Of a stretch of DNA of 64,000 nucleotides, positions 35,916-44,835 are shown piece by piece (positions within the stretch are counted from its first letter, which is position 1; the number at the start of each line of letters is the position of its first letter). Made by a program: the position numbers and the translations under genes. The notes below the pieces were generated by a model. That model was not told where the DNA came from and did no database searches. It saw nothing but the letters and a program-made list of their open reading frames with translations. Location of the stretch: NCBI RefSeq assembly GCF_001552655.1, contig NZ_BCRP01000008.1, positions 1 to 64,000 of the forward strand, in the 5' to 3' direction. The stretch is from Alicyclobacillus kakegawensis NBRC 103104. Lineage in GTDB: Bacteria > Bacillota > Bacilli > Alicyclobacillales > Alicyclobacillaceae.

Positions 35916-37271
35916 GTGAATGCAGCAGGGATTCAGATTGACGATGCTCCTCTGAACAAATTCCACATTCGCATTACCGCTTTGACGTTCGGATCGAACT
36001 TTTCCGATGGATACGCACTGGGGATCATCAGCATGGCGTTGAGCCTGATTGGCCCCCAGATGCATTTGGGGCCCGTTTGGCAAGGGCTGTTAGGAAGTTC
36101 AGCCTTGATTGGGCTGTTTTTTGGCAGCCTGCTGTTAGGCTGGCTGTCGGATCACATCGGCCGCCAGAAAATCTACCTGACAAACTTTGTGATTGTGACC
36201 GTGGCGTCCGCCCTGCAGTTTTTCGTCCATGATCCCGTCACTTTGTTTATTCTCCGCATTTTGATTGGTTTGGCATTGGGCGGCGATTACGCTGTAGGCT
36301 CGACGTTGTTGGCCGAGTTTGCGCCGAAACGGTACCGCGGCATCTTGCTCTCGGCGCTCAATGTCCTGTGGACAGTGGGCTACACGCTTGCGACCATCGT
36401 CGGCTATTATTTGCAAGGGACGCCGGACGCGTGGCGCTGGATGTTGGCTAGCGGAGCCATCCCGGGGCTGATTGTGTTGCTTCTGCGCATAGGCACACCA
36501 GAGTCGCCCAGGTGGTTGATTCGCAAGGGCCGCGAGCAGGAAGCGCGCTCCATCGTGAAGAAATATGTCGGGCCGAACGTAGAAATCGACACGATGATTG
36601 CGGAAGCGAAAAAGCAGACATTTGCGTTTAAGGACCTGTTTGCGAAGAACGTGAGGATGCGCACAGTGTTCGGCAGTCTCTTCTACGTGTGCAATGTCAT
36701 CCCGTACTTCGCCATCTACACGTTCCTGCCGACCATTCTCAGCAGTCTGGGGTTTCAGGACAACTTCGGCATTGATACCATCTTGAACATCTTCCTTCTT
36801 GTCGGCGCCATTGCCGGGTTGTGGTTTACGGAACGGCTGTCCCGCCGCGGTTTTACCATCTATTCCTTTGCCTGTCTCACGGTCGCGCTGTTTTTCATCA
36901 CCATCCTGCCGACTCGTCTGCACGCTTTGATCTTGATTTTGTTCATCATTTTCACGTTCATCATGTCGGCCGCATCCAACCTGACGTTGATCTACCCGGC
37001 CGAATTGTTTCCGACAGATGTAAGGGCTTCCGGTGTCGGTGTGGTGACGGCTGTCAGCCGGGTGGGCTCCGCTATGGGCACGTTTCTTCTCCCTCTCATG
37101 TCGTTGAAGGCCTCGATGTTGGGCATGACTGCGGTGCTGTTCCTTGGCACACTGATCTCAGTCCTGTGGGCGCCGGAAACGGCGCGTTTGGAGCTGGATG
37201 AGGCGAGCAATCCGCTGCATCGCCGGGCTGCAAGCCTAGACGCAGAGGGCGCCGCAGCCGAGTTGGACTGA
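35916..37271 (+). CDS. MFS transporter (sugar/organic-acid porter)
   Basis: A 451-residue membrane protein with about 12 segments. Motif A is SDHIGRQK after TM2, and the family-typical GGDYAVGSTLLAEF and YPAELFPTDVRASGVG blocks are present, as in the sugar porter and aromatic-acid symporter branches. GTG 35916 follows AAAGGAGG. It is followed within 40 bases by the HutH-like lyase, so it probably imports that enzyme's substrate, a betaine or amino acid, or exports a product. Confidence 0.87.
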   Translation: MNAAGIQIDDAPLNKFHIRITALTFGSNFSDGYALGIISMALSLIGPQMHLGPVWQGLLGSSALIGLFFGSLLLGWLSDHIGRQKIYLTNFVIVTVASALQFFVHDPVTLFILRILIGLALGGDYAVGSTLLAEFAPKRYRGILLSALNVLWTVGYTLATIVGYYLQGTPDAWRWMLASGAIPGLIVLLLRIGTPESPRWLIRKGREQEARSIVKKYVGPNVEIDTMIAEAKKQTFAFKDLFAKNVRMRTVFGSLFYVCNVIPYFAIYTFLPTILSSLGFQDNFGIDTILNIFLLVGAIAGLWFTERLSRRGFTIYSFACLTVALFFITILPTRLHALILILFIIFTFIMSAASNLTLIYPAELFPTDVRASGVGVVTAVSRVGSAMGTFLLPLMSLKASMLGMTAVLFLGTLISVLWAPETARLELDEASNPLHRRAASLDAEGAAAELD

Positions 37272-37307
37272 TTTTCATCTTTTCATCCACCGTGGAGGTT
37301 GTTGGCC

Positions 37308-38867
37308 ATGACTCAGGCACCGGGAACAAGACCCCAGGAGATCCAAGAAGTCGTGCTCGGCCATGGCGATCCGACCGTGAACGAACTCGTGGCTGTTTCC
37401 CGTTACGGAGCCAAGGTGTCTTTCTGCCAGGCGTACCGAGAGCGTGTCGCCAAGTCACACGCGCTGGTGGAAAAGTTTCTCGCGGAAAATCGCGTCGTTT
37501 ACGGCATTACGACCGGATTTGGCAGCAACGTCAGCAAGGTGATCTCGCCCGTGGAAGCAGCGGCGCTCCAACGGAATATCGTGCGTTCCCACGCGGTATC
37601 CGTGGGGGCTCCTTTGCCTGCGGAACTGGTCCGCGCCACCCAATTCATGATCCTGGTGCAGCTCGGTCAGGGATTTTCAGGCGTGCGCATGGAGGTTCTC
37701 GAGGCGCTGGCGGCGCTGTTGAACCGGCAGGTGGTGCCATACGTGCCGGGCGACGGGTCTGTGGCGTACCTCTCTCCCGAAGCGCACATGGCACTCGTGC
37801 TGATGGGCGAAGGCAAGGCCTACTTTGGCGGCGACTTGCTGGACGGCGCCGAGGCGCTGCAAAAGGCGGGACTCACGCCGCTGACGTTGGGACCTAAGGA
37901 GGGGTTGTCGCTCCTGAACGGAACAACGTCGACCACGGCCATCGCCGCGTTGGCCTTGTACGACGCCATCCAGGCCGCCAAGACTGCCGACATCGCGGCC
38001 GCCATGTCTTTCGAGTCCCTGAAGGGCACCATCCGGGCGTTCGACGAGCGGCTCCACCAGTTGAAGCGGCACCCCGAACAGACAGCGACCGCGCGGTATC
38101 TGTCCCGGATGCTGGCAGACAGTGAGATAGCGCAGACGTATCAGGATTATCGGCTGCAGGATGCGCTCAGTCTGCGCTGCATCCCGCAGCTTCACGGCGC
38201 GGTCAAGAAGACGCTCAAAGATGCCGCGGCCAGTGTGCACAACGAGATGGCATCCGTCAGCGACAATCCCGTCATCTATGGCCAGGGTGACGATGGTGTC
38301 GGGCTGATGGGAGGGAACTTCGACGCCACTTTCGTCGGTTTGGCGGCCGATTCCATCGCGATTGCACTCGGGAATTTGGCGAAAATGGCAGAAAGCCGGA
38401 TTGACCGCTTGGTGAACTTTCATGTCAGCGAACTTCCCGACTTTCTGGTCGCTCGGCCGGGTCTCAACAGCGGCTACATGATTCCGCAGTACACGGCGGC
38501 CGGCCTGCTTTCGGAGATCAAAGCATTGGCACATCCGGCCACTGTGGACAACATTCCCACATGCGCCTATCAGGAAGACGTGGTCACTTTCGCCTACCAG
38601 GCTGCGCGCAAGGCCTACCAGGTGGCCGAAAAGGTGACGCACATCCTGGCCATCGAACTGATGGCGGCGGCCCAGGCGCTGGACTTTCATCGACCTTTGA
38701 GGCCGTCAAGCGCGACCGCATCCGTCTACCGGGCGATTCGCAAGCAAGTCCCCACACTGGAGGAAGACCGGTATCTGTACCCGGATATCGTCGCCATCTA
38801 TGATATGATCCGCGAAGGAGAGATAGTTTGCCGGGTCGAGGGATTGCTTGGAGAGATTCCATTCTAG
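37308..38867 (+). CDS. HutH/aromatic amino-acid lyase homologue lacking the MIO triad
   Basis: A 519-residue protein with the fold-defining blocks of histidine ammonia-lyases: YGITTGFGSNVSKV with the active-site Tyr, EGLSLLNGTT, QDALSLRCIPQLHGAV, SVSDNPV and GGNFDA. The Ala-Ser-Gly that autocyclises to the MIO cofactor is absent: the usual GSVGASGDLAPLAHM reads GSVAYLSPEAHM (residues 150-161), three residues shorter. MIO-less relatives include ergothionase, which eliminates trimethylamine from ergothioneine without that cofactor. A plain histidase is therefore unlikely. ATG 37308 follows TGGAGG. Neighbours are an MFS transporter, an AraC regulator and a sarcosine-oxidase-like flavoenzyme, not hutUIG. 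Confidence 0.85.
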   Translation: MTQAPGTRPQEIQEVVLGHGDPTVNELVAVSRYGAKVSFCQAYRERVAKSHALVEKFLAENRVVYGITTGFGSNVSKVISPVEAAALQRNIVRSHAVSVGAPLPAELVRATQFMILVQLGQGFSGVRMEVLEALAALLNRQVVPYVPGDGSVAYLSPEAHMALVLMGEGKAYFGGDLLDGAEALQKAGLTPLTLGPKEGLSLLNGTTSTTAIAALALYDAIQAAKTADIAAAMSFESLKGTIRAFDERLHQLKRHPEQTATARYLSRMLADSEIAQTYQDYRLQDALSLRCIPQLHGAVKKTLKDAAASVHNEMASVSDNPVIYGQGDDGVGLMGGNFDATFVGLAADSIAIALGNLAKMAESRIDRLVNFHVSELPDFLVARPGLNSGYMIPQYTAAGLLSEIKALAHPATVDNIPTCAYQEDVVTFAYQAARKAYQVAEKVTHILAIELMAAAQALDFHRPLRPSSATASVYRAIRKQVPTLEEDRYLYPDIVAIYDMIREGEIVCRVEGLLGEIPF

Positions 38868-38900
38868 CTTGTCCTTGTCAACATGATGTGGGAGGAAAAC

Positions 38901-40088
38901 ATGGCACCACACGATCCCGCCCAACTCGCGTTCTCGCACTACTTGATTTCCGGCACCTTGGTTCACGAAGGTGAGTTCACAGAGCTTCAGGAGCGATTTG
39001 GCGTCTTCGTCCATCCGCAAGTGGTCGTCGTTGTATCGATTGACAGGTACCCCGACTTGACGTTGCAGAATTCCGCCGATTGGCCGCTCGAAATCGGCCA
39101 GAAATTGATAGCTGTGGTTTATGCATGCGTGGACGTTCCCTTTACATGGATTTGGACCGAAGCAGGGGTCTTGGCGCTGCTTGTGGAGACTCAAGACGTC
39201 ACCGGTGCCGGGCCGGGGGCTGAGGATCCGCTGCTCATCATGGCCAGGAAGGTGCAGGCTGGGATGCAAAAGCTGGGTGTCTCGGTGTCCATCGGCATCG
39301 GTGGCTATCACGCGGCTCCTGAGGACCTGCACCTCTCGTTTCAGGAAGCGATCCGCGCCATGCACGGCCGTTTCTTTCAGGGCAACCAACTGATCTTCCA
39401 GCACGGTGTGAACGCCGATCTGAGCGAAGTCCCGGCCCAAGAACTGGCCGCGGACAGGACAGAATTGGTCGCCCTCCTCTGCATCGGGGATGAGCCAGGG
39501 GTGACCACGCGCATGCGGGCGCTGCTGGATCGCATGGCCGAGGCTTGTCATTACAACGAAGACGTGTTCAAGGGCCAGGTGCTGGATCTCATCACTATGA
39601 TGTCGCGTTCGGTTCTGGACATGGGGGTGAGTGCGGCGCGAATCCTGTCCAAGAACGCAGAATTTACGCACGAATTGTACGCCACCATTCGATACGACAA
39701 GTTTGTCCGCAAGGTGATGGACTACGCGGTGTGGTTGACGAGGCAAGTGGGAGAGACCGCCACGCCGGACGTCTCGCCGGTTATCCGCGATGCGATTCGA
39801 TTCATGAAGCAGCATCACCGCGAAAACATCACACTTGTGGATGTCGCCAGGCACTGCTGCATGAGCAAGTACTACCTGAGCCACCTGTTCAAGAAAGAGG
39901 TGGGGATGGGGGTTATCGAGTATTTGAACAGCATCCGCGTCGATAAGGCGGCATTTTACGTACAGACGACGGATCTGCCGATTCAGCAGATCGCCACACT
40001 GGTCGGCTTTGATGACGCCAACTACTTCAGCCGCCTGTTTCGCCGCTACATGAATTGCAGTCCGACCGTGTACCGTACGGCCCGGTAG
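38901..40088 (+). CDS. AraC-family transcriptional regulator with N-terminal sensor region
   Basis: A 395-residue protein. Residues 1-160 resemble the degenerate nucleotide-cyclase-like (GGDEF-fold) region found in some Bacillota AraC regulators (VSIGIGGYHAAPEDLHLSFQEA is the typical second half of that fold). A helical linker follows. Residues 295-395 carry two HTH units: VDVARHCCMSKYYLSHLFKK and IQQIATLVGFDDANYFSRLFRR. ATG 38901 follows GGGAGG at six bases. Placed between lyase and oxidase genes, it probably activates this cluster. It has no receiver domain. Confidence 0.88.
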   Translation: MAPHDPAQLAFSHYLISGTLVHEGEFTELQERFGVFVHPQVVVVVSIDRYPDLTLQNSADWPLEIGQKLIAVVYACVDVPFTWIWTEAGVLALLVETQDVTGAGPGAEDPLLIMARKVQAGMQKLGVSVSIGIGGYHAAPEDLHLSFQEAIRAMHGRFFQGNQLIFQHGVNADLSEVPAQELAADRTELVALLCIGDEPGVTTRMRALLDRMAEACHYNEDVFKGQVLDLITMMSRSVLDMGVSAARILSKNAEFTHELYATIRYDKFVRKVMDYAVWLTRQVGETATPDVSPVIRDAIRFMKQHHRENITLVDVARHCCMSKYYLSHLFKKEVGMGVIEYLNSIRVDKAAFYVQTTDLPIQQIATLVGFDDANYFSRLFRRYMNCSPTVYRTAR

Positions 40089-40151
40089 CCGGCTGCCTAG
40101 GCGGCACATCCACCCGTTGCGGTGGCGGATTTGGTTGTGGAGGGATGCTGT

Positions 40152-41291
40152 TTGTCTTACCCGTACGAAGTGATTGTGGTTGGTGCCGGTTCCATGGGCA
40201 TGGCCGCAGGGTGGCACCTCGCCCAGCAGGGAGTGCGGACACTCCTTATAGACGCGTTTCATCCTCCGCACACGATGGGCAGTCACCACGGAGAAACTCG
40301 CATCATCCGCCATGCATACGGGGAAGGGCGCCAATATGTGCCGCTGGCGCTGCGGGCGCAAGAGCTGTGGTTGGACCTGCAGGCGGAAGCGGGGACTCGG
40401 CTCTTCGCCCAAACTGGCGTGTTGTCGTTGGGCCCAGCGGGATCGCCCTTCATGGAGGAGGTCGTGCGCAGCAGCGTGTCGTTCGACCTGCCGCTTGAGG
40501 TGCTCGACACAGCCGAGATCCGCCGTCGCTGGCCAGGATGGCGCGTGCCCGACGACTACGTGGGCTGTCTGGAAACGTCTTCGGGGGTGCTGTTCTCCGA
40601 GGACTGCATCCGGGCCATGCGGCAGCTTGGCGAAGCGCGCGGGATGCAGGTGCTGGTGGATGCGCCGGTGGACGACATTCGAGTGGACGGCCAGGGAGCC
40701 AGCGTGCGGGCGGGATCGTCCGTGTATACGGCGGAGCGGGTGATTGTGACGGCAGGAGCGTGGGCCAAGCGCCTGTTGGCCACAGCAGGGCTGGATGTCC
40801 CACTGCGGCCGACGCGCAAGGCCATCGCTTGGTTTGCGTGCGACGAAAACCTGTACGGCGCGGCGGAGTTTCCCGCGTTCACCTGCGGGACTGACACAGC
40901 CCACTATTATGGGTTTCCCAGTTTTAACGGATCTGGGTTGAAAGTGGGTCGGCACGATGGCGGGCAAACGGCAGACCCGGATACGATGGAGCGGACGTTC
41001 GGCGCCTACCCCGAGGACGAGGGGGATTTGCGCCGCTTCTTGCGGGATTATCTACCGCGCGCCAATGGCCGTCTTCTCACCGGGAAGACGTGCGTGTACA
41101 CGATGACCCCGGACGAGCACTTCATTATCGACCGCCACCCAGAGCGGCCACAGCTGCTGTTTGCCTGCGGATTTTCGGGACACGGCTTCAAGTTTGCCAG
41201 CGCGGTCGGCGAGGTGTTGGCCCAGTTGGCGGTGGCGGATAGCGCCGATCTGGACGTCTCCACGTTTTCGCTGCGCCGGTTTCAGCACTAA
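40152..41291 (+). CDS. FAD-dependent amine oxidase (monomeric sarcosine oxidase / N-methyltryptophan oxidase-like)
   Basis: A 379-residue flavoenzyme. The N-terminal dinucleotide motif is VVGAGSMGMAAGWHLA, followed by the family-typical GSHHGETRIIRHAY. The Cys in KTCVYTMTPDEHF corresponds to the residue that binds FAD covalently in MSOX and SolA. GFSGHGFKFAS near the end is also conserved. TTG 40152 follows GGAGGG at about seven bases. It oxidises an N-methyl amine or secondary amine, releasing formaldehyde or an imine and hydrogen peroxide. Context with a MIO-less lyase suggests breakdown of a methylated amine or betaine. Confidence 0.87.
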   Translation: MSYPYEVIVVGAGSMGMAAGWHLAQQGVRTLLIDAFHPPHTMGSHHGETRIIRHAYGEGRQYVPLALRAQELWLDLQAEAGTRLFAQTGVLSLGPAGSPFMEEVVRSSVSFDLPLEVLDTAEIRRRWPGWRVPDDYVGCLETSSGVLFSEDCIRAMRQLGEARGMQVLVDAPVDDIRVDGQGASVRAGSSVYTAERVIVTAGAWAKRLLATAGLDVPLRPTRKAIAWFACDENLYGAAEFPAFTCGTDTAHYYGFPSFNGSGLKVGRHDGGQTADPDTMERTFGAYPEDEGDLRRFLRDYLPRANGRLLTGKTCVYTMTPDEHFIIDRHPERPQLLFACGFSGHGFKFASAVGEVLAQLAVADSADLDVSTFSLRRFQH

Positions 41292-41307
41292 AGGATAGAG
41301 TACAGTA

Positions 41308-41361
41308 AAACAGCTGCATCGGCCGCGGTTGGCTTCGGGAAGGGCGCCGCGGCTGTTTTTG
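41308..41361 (+). terminator. rho-independent terminator
   Basis: Stem AAAACAGC (41308-41315) / GCTGTTTT (41353-41360) with an internal GC-rich hairpin, running into T residues. It ends the MFS-lyase-AraC-oxidase cluster. Confidence 0.75.
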
Positions 41362-41569
41362 TCGGGCCTCGCTCGCCGGGCCACTCCGGTGTATCATATA
41401 GGAGTATCATATAGATACAGAGATTGCCCGTATTCTGGCGCCAATGGATAGGCTTCCACAGCTCCAACCTCTCATCACCCATATGCGCCTGGACATAGAT
41501 ATAACAGAGTGTTCAGTGGGATTGAGTTTTTGCGCCGCAAACGTGGATCAGCGGTTGGGGGGCCTGAGC

Positions 41570-42472
41570 ATGTCCGACCGAGCGACCGACCCGGGCAGAA
41601 AACGCGTTCATGGCGGAGGCCAGAACGATAAGGGAGCCCACTTTGTTATTGAGCGGGTGCTGAACAACAATGTCGTTGTGGTTCTGTCTCCCCGCGATGA
41701 TGAATACATTTGGATTGGCAAAGGCCTTGGCTTTGGCGCCCGGCGTGGACAGCCCATCGCCGCGGATGATCCCCGCGTGGAAAAAAGCTTCGCTCTCGTA
41801 CTTCCCACACACAGGGCTCAATTTGAGCAACTTTTCACCACGGTCCGCCCCGAGGTCGTCGGCGTCGCGGAGGAAATCGTCAGCTTCGCAGCGGAATCTC
41901 TTGGCTGCGAGTTCCACGAGCACATCCATGTCGCTCTGCCGGATCATATTGGCTTTGCCCTGTCCCGTCTGCAGGGAAACCTGGTGATTGAGAATCCGTT
42001 TGTAGACGAGATTCGAACGTTGTATCCGCGGGAGTGGAGGGTGGCGCAGGCTGGCGCGCGTCGAATTGAGGAGAGGTTTCAGATTCCGATTCCCGCCGCT
42101 GAAGTGGGATTTTTAACGCTGCACATCCATTCGGCCACGCACCCTCGCGGCCTTTCAGAAACGATAAAGGTCACGGACGCTGTCAGCCTGGCCGTAAGGT
42201 CCATCGAAGAGGGGTTGGGTCGTGAGATCTCAAGAGACCACATGAACTACGCGCGTTTGGTCATCCATCTCCGGTTTTCCATACAACGCGTGTTGCGCCA
42301 GCAGCCGATCTCCAATCCGTTGGTGGACGCCGTACGGGAGAAGCTGCCGGAAAGTTACCGAATCGCCCAAAAGGCGTCGGGTCTCATTGGCCGTCGAATC
42401 GGCTGTGAATTTTCAGCCGATGAGGTGGCGTACTTGGCAATGCATATTGCGAGGATTGGGTCGTCGAACTGA
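41570..42472 (+). CDS. BglG-family transcriptional antiterminator (GlcT/LicT-like)
   Basis: A 300-residue RNA-binding antiterminator. The N-terminal RNA-binding (CAT) domain starts FVIERVLNNNVVVVLS and continues GKGLGFGARRGQPI. Two PTS regulation domains follow, with conserved histidines in HEHIHVALPDHI, HIHSAT, NYARLVIHLRF and AMHIARI. ATG 41570 follows TTGGGGGG; the frame is open further upstream but without domain content. Phosphorylation by PTS proteins should decide whether it binds the RAT site 80 bases downstream, thereby letting transcription enter the EIIC/EIICB/EIIA genes. Confidence 0.92.
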   Translation: MSDRATDPGRKRVHGGGQNDKGAHFVIERVLNNNVVVVLSPRDDEYIWIGKGLGFGARRGQPIAADDPRVEKSFALVLPTHRAQFEQLFTTVRPEVVGVAEEIVSFAAESLGCEFHEHIHVALPDHIGFALSRLQGNLVIENPFVDEIRTLYPREWRVAQAGARRIEERFQIPIPAAEVGFLTLHIHSATHPRGLSETIKVTDAVSLAVRSIEEGLGREISRDHMNYARLVIHLRFSIQRVLRQQPISNPLVDAVREKLPESYRIAQKASGLIGRRIGCEFSADEVAYLAMHIARIGSSN

Positions 42473-42547
42473 GAAGTCTGACTGCCCATGGGTTGCTTTG
42501 ATTTTCTATTGCGAATGTTATTGATTCAGACTATAATTTTCCCAAGG

Positions 42548-42584
42548 ATAGCGTGTTACTGTCGGCACGGAAGGCAGGCATGAG
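42548..42584 (+). promoter_or_regulatory. ribonucleic antiterminator (RAT) site
   Basis: The leader contains GCGTGTTACTG (42551-42561) and GGCAGGCATGAG (42573-42584), the two conserved strands of GlcT-type RAT elements as known from ptsG leaders. Its 3' part overlaps the left arm of the following terminator, so RAT folding and terminator folding exclude each other. Confidence 0.8.
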
Positions 42585-42614
42585 CTACGTGGGTGGCTCT
42601 TGCCTGCCTTTTTT
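42571..42614 (+). terminator. regulated leader terminator
   Basis: Ten-pair stem AAGGCAGGCA (42571-42580) / TGCCTGCCTT (42601-42610), extended inward by GAGC/GCTC after one mismatch and followed by TTTT. It stands between the antiterminator gene and the PTS genes. Confidence 0.85.
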
Positions 42615-42677
42615 CGTGCTGCGCGTCGCTATGCCGGAGACTGGGCTGGTATCGGCCCGAAAGGGAGGAGGATTGTC

Positions 42678-43148
42678 ATGCAGGCCAGCGGCACCTTGGT
42701 CAAAGTTTCCATTCTGATGGGGGTTGTCTTTCTCGCGGCGGCCATTCTGTATTGGATTGGCTTGCCCGGAGCGCTGGACGTACCCTTCCTGGTCAGTGTC
42801 GGTTACGGAGTGTTGTCGAATTATGCGGCCATCCTGGCGGTTGGAATCGCTGTGGCCCTGGCGCATGAGAGTCAGGGCGCTGCCGGTTTGGCGGCTTTCG
42901 TCGCCTATGAGGTGATCATTCAGGGGGCGAGCGCCATCAACAAATCCGTCAGCCTGGACGATAAGAGCGCTTTGTTGCTTGTGGCCGGGTTGATAGCGGG
43001 GGCGCTTGCCGGGTACATGTACAACCGCTTTTATCGCACGAAGCTGCCCACTTGGCTCGGTTTCTTCGGCGGACGTCGATTCGTGCCCATCGTGACCGGT
43101 TTTGCAGCCCTGTTCATCGCGCTGGTGATTGGACATACGTGGCATTGA
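42678..43148 (+). CDS. half-length PTS EIIC protein
   Basis: A 156-residue membrane protein with about four segments. It aligns with the N-terminal third of glucose/GlcNAc-type EIIC (compare LPGALDVPFLVSVGYGVLSNYAAILAVGIAVALA with the same region of the next gene) and ends with a normal stop, with no remnant of the remaining EIIC behind it. ATG 42678 follows GGGAGGAGG, an ideal site. It lacks the sugar-binding and phosphorylation parts, so alone it cannot be a transporter. It may be a maintained partial duplicate or a partner subunit of the full EIICB that follows. Confidence 0.75.
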   Translation: MQASGTLVKVSILMGVVFLAAAILYWIGLPGALDVPFLVSVGYGVLSNYAAILAVGIAVALAHESQGAAGLAAFVAYEVIIQGASAINKSVSLDDKSALLLVAGLIAGALAGYMYNRFYRTKLPTWLGFFGGRRFVPIVTGFAALFIALVIGHTWH

Positions 43149-43226
43149 GGATAGTCCACGTGTCCGCTTCGCGTTCGCCTGATGGAGAGGGCGCTCTGTA
43201 TCCACGGAAGCAAAGGGGGCTCTTCC

Positions 43227-44687
43227 ATGCTGGGTCAACTTCAGCGAATTGGCAAGGCGCTTATGTTGCCGATAGCGGTCCTCCCGATTGCCGGGTTGCT
43301 GCTTCGCCTGGGGCAGCCAGATACACTGAACATCCCGTTCATGGCAGCAGCCGGGAACGCCATTCTTAACTATCTGCCGCTATTGTTCGCTATTGGCATC
43401 GCGGTCGGTTTCGCCAAAGACAATCACGGTCTGGCTGGCTTGGCGAGTCTTGTCTCCTTTGAGATCCTGTCCTATGGTGCCAAGGCCATTGACGCCAGCA
43501 ATGATCTCAGCTATTTGGGAGCGATAGTCACCGGGCTGTGGACGGGGTGGTTGTTCAACCGGGTTAGCCGCCGTGAGGTAAAAGGTTTGGACTTTATGGG
43601 GGGAAGCAAAGCCCTGGCAGTCATCCTCATCGCGCTGGTTTCCGTGGTTCTTGCCATCCCGTTTGGTTATGGGTGGCCGTACGTCCAAGACGCGTTCAAT
43701 CAGCTCGGGGTTTGGCTCGGGGAAACGGGCGCCATTGGGGCCGGGCTGTACGGACTGTTCAACCGTCTCTTGATTCCCTTTGGCCTTCACCATGTCATCA
43801 ACACGTACATCTGGTTCGTATACGGGACTTATCATGGCCAGCACGGTGACCTGACGCGCTTTCTTGCGGGTGATCCGACCGCCGGCGGGTACATGGCCGG
43901 CTTCTTCCCCATCATGATGTTCGGGTTGCCGGGGGCAGCGTTGGCCATGATTTTGACGGCAAAACCGGAACGCCGTAAGGTGGTGGCGGGCGTCATGGGC
44001 AGCGCCGCTTTCACCGCCTTGCTTACAGGGGTGACGGAGCCGATTGAGTTTGCCTTCATGTTTCTGGCACCGTTCCTGTTTGTGCTGCACGCGGTCCTGA
44101 CAGGCGTTTCCCTGTTTGTCTGTTACCTGCTCGGCATTCGGGACGGGTTCACTTTTTCCGCTGGCCTCATCGATTACGTGCTGAATCGCAACCACGCGAC
44201 CCATGGTTATTGGTTGATACCTATTGGCGTCGCATTCTTCATTATCTATTTTGTCACCTTCTACTTTGCCATTAAGATCTGGGACATCAAGACGCCTGGA
44301 CGTGACGAGGGCGACGATGGCAGCGGGGCCAGCAGCTTCATCCTGGACGAGTACCAGGCTGGACGGCCCGCAGTGGCCGCAGCCGCCGCCGCGCCCAGCG
44401 CCGGATACCGCGCTGCTTTCACGCCGCCGAACACGGGCGGGGAGGAGCGGCCCCGGAGCCAAGGGCAGGCATACGTCCAGGCCCTGGGCGGCGCAGATAA
44501 CATCTTGGAGATCGAAGCCTGTACCACCCGTCTGCGCCTGAAGGTGAAAGAGATGACGAAGCTGGATGAAGCGGAGTTGAAGAAACTGGGGGCCAGCGGG
44601 GTAATCCGACTGGATGCCCATAATGCACAAGTCGTAGTGGGGACGATTGCGGATCTGCTGGTGGACGAAATCAAGGAGACCATGTAG
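43227..44687 (+). CDS. PTS EIICB, N-acetylglucosamine/glucose type
   Basis: A 486-residue protein. EIIC occupies residues 1-370 with about ten membrane segments and the substrate-loop motif GVTEPIEFAFMFLAP. A linker rich in Ala/Pro/Gly (380-410) leads to EIIB, whose phosphorylated cysteine is Cys432 in IEACTTRLRL. The GLHHVINTYIW stretch and domain order resemble NagE/NagP more than PtsG. ATG 43227 follows AAGGGGG. EIIA is the next gene. The operon is controlled by the RAT/terminator at 42548-42614. Whether the sugar is GlcNAc or glucose is not settled; no nagA/nagB is nearby. Confidence 0.9.
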   Translation: MLGQLQRIGKALMLPIAVLPIAGLLLRLGQPDTLNIPFMAAAGNAILNYLPLLFAIGIAVGFAKDNHGLAGLASLVSFEILSYGAKAIDASNDLSYLGAIVTGLWTGWLFNRVSRREVKGLDFMGGSKALAVILIALVSVVLAIPFGYGWPYVQDAFNQLGVWLGETGAIGAGLYGLFNRLLIPFGLHHVINTYIWFVYGTYHGQHGDLTRFLAGDPTAGGYMAGFFPIMMFGLPGAALAMILTAKPERRKVVAGVMGSAAFTALLTGVTEPIEFAFMFLAPFLFVLHAVLTGVSLFVCYLLGIRDGFTFSAGLIDYVLNRNHATHGYWLIPIGVAFFIIYFVTFYFAIKIWDIKTPGRDEGDDGSGASSFILDEYQAGRPAVAAAAAAPSAGYRAAFTPPNTGGEERPRSQGQAYVQALGGADNILEIEACTTRLRLKVKEMTKLDEAELKKLGASGVIRLDAHNAQVVVGTIADLLVDEIKETM

Positions 44688-44835
44688 GTTCATCTTCAAT
44701 ATCTTCACTTTTGGACCGCTGGGGACGAGCTTATTGAACCTTTCCGCAACATGTTTCGGAGCCGGTGCTGACGCGTGTGAGGTGCATGGCGACGTCGGTA
44801 AACAGGTGCGGGCAACAATGAGGAGTGACTCCGCT

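Noticed and set aside
37308-38867. Straight call as histidine ammonia-lyase HutH
   Set aside because: The Ala-Ser-Gly triad needed for the MIO cofactor is missing and no hut genes are nearby.
38706-40967. Very long antisense open frame opposite the AraC and oxidase genes
   Set aside because: It is a shadow of GC-rich coding sequence on the plus strand; it has no domain content and the plus-strand genes have clear motifs and ribosome sites.
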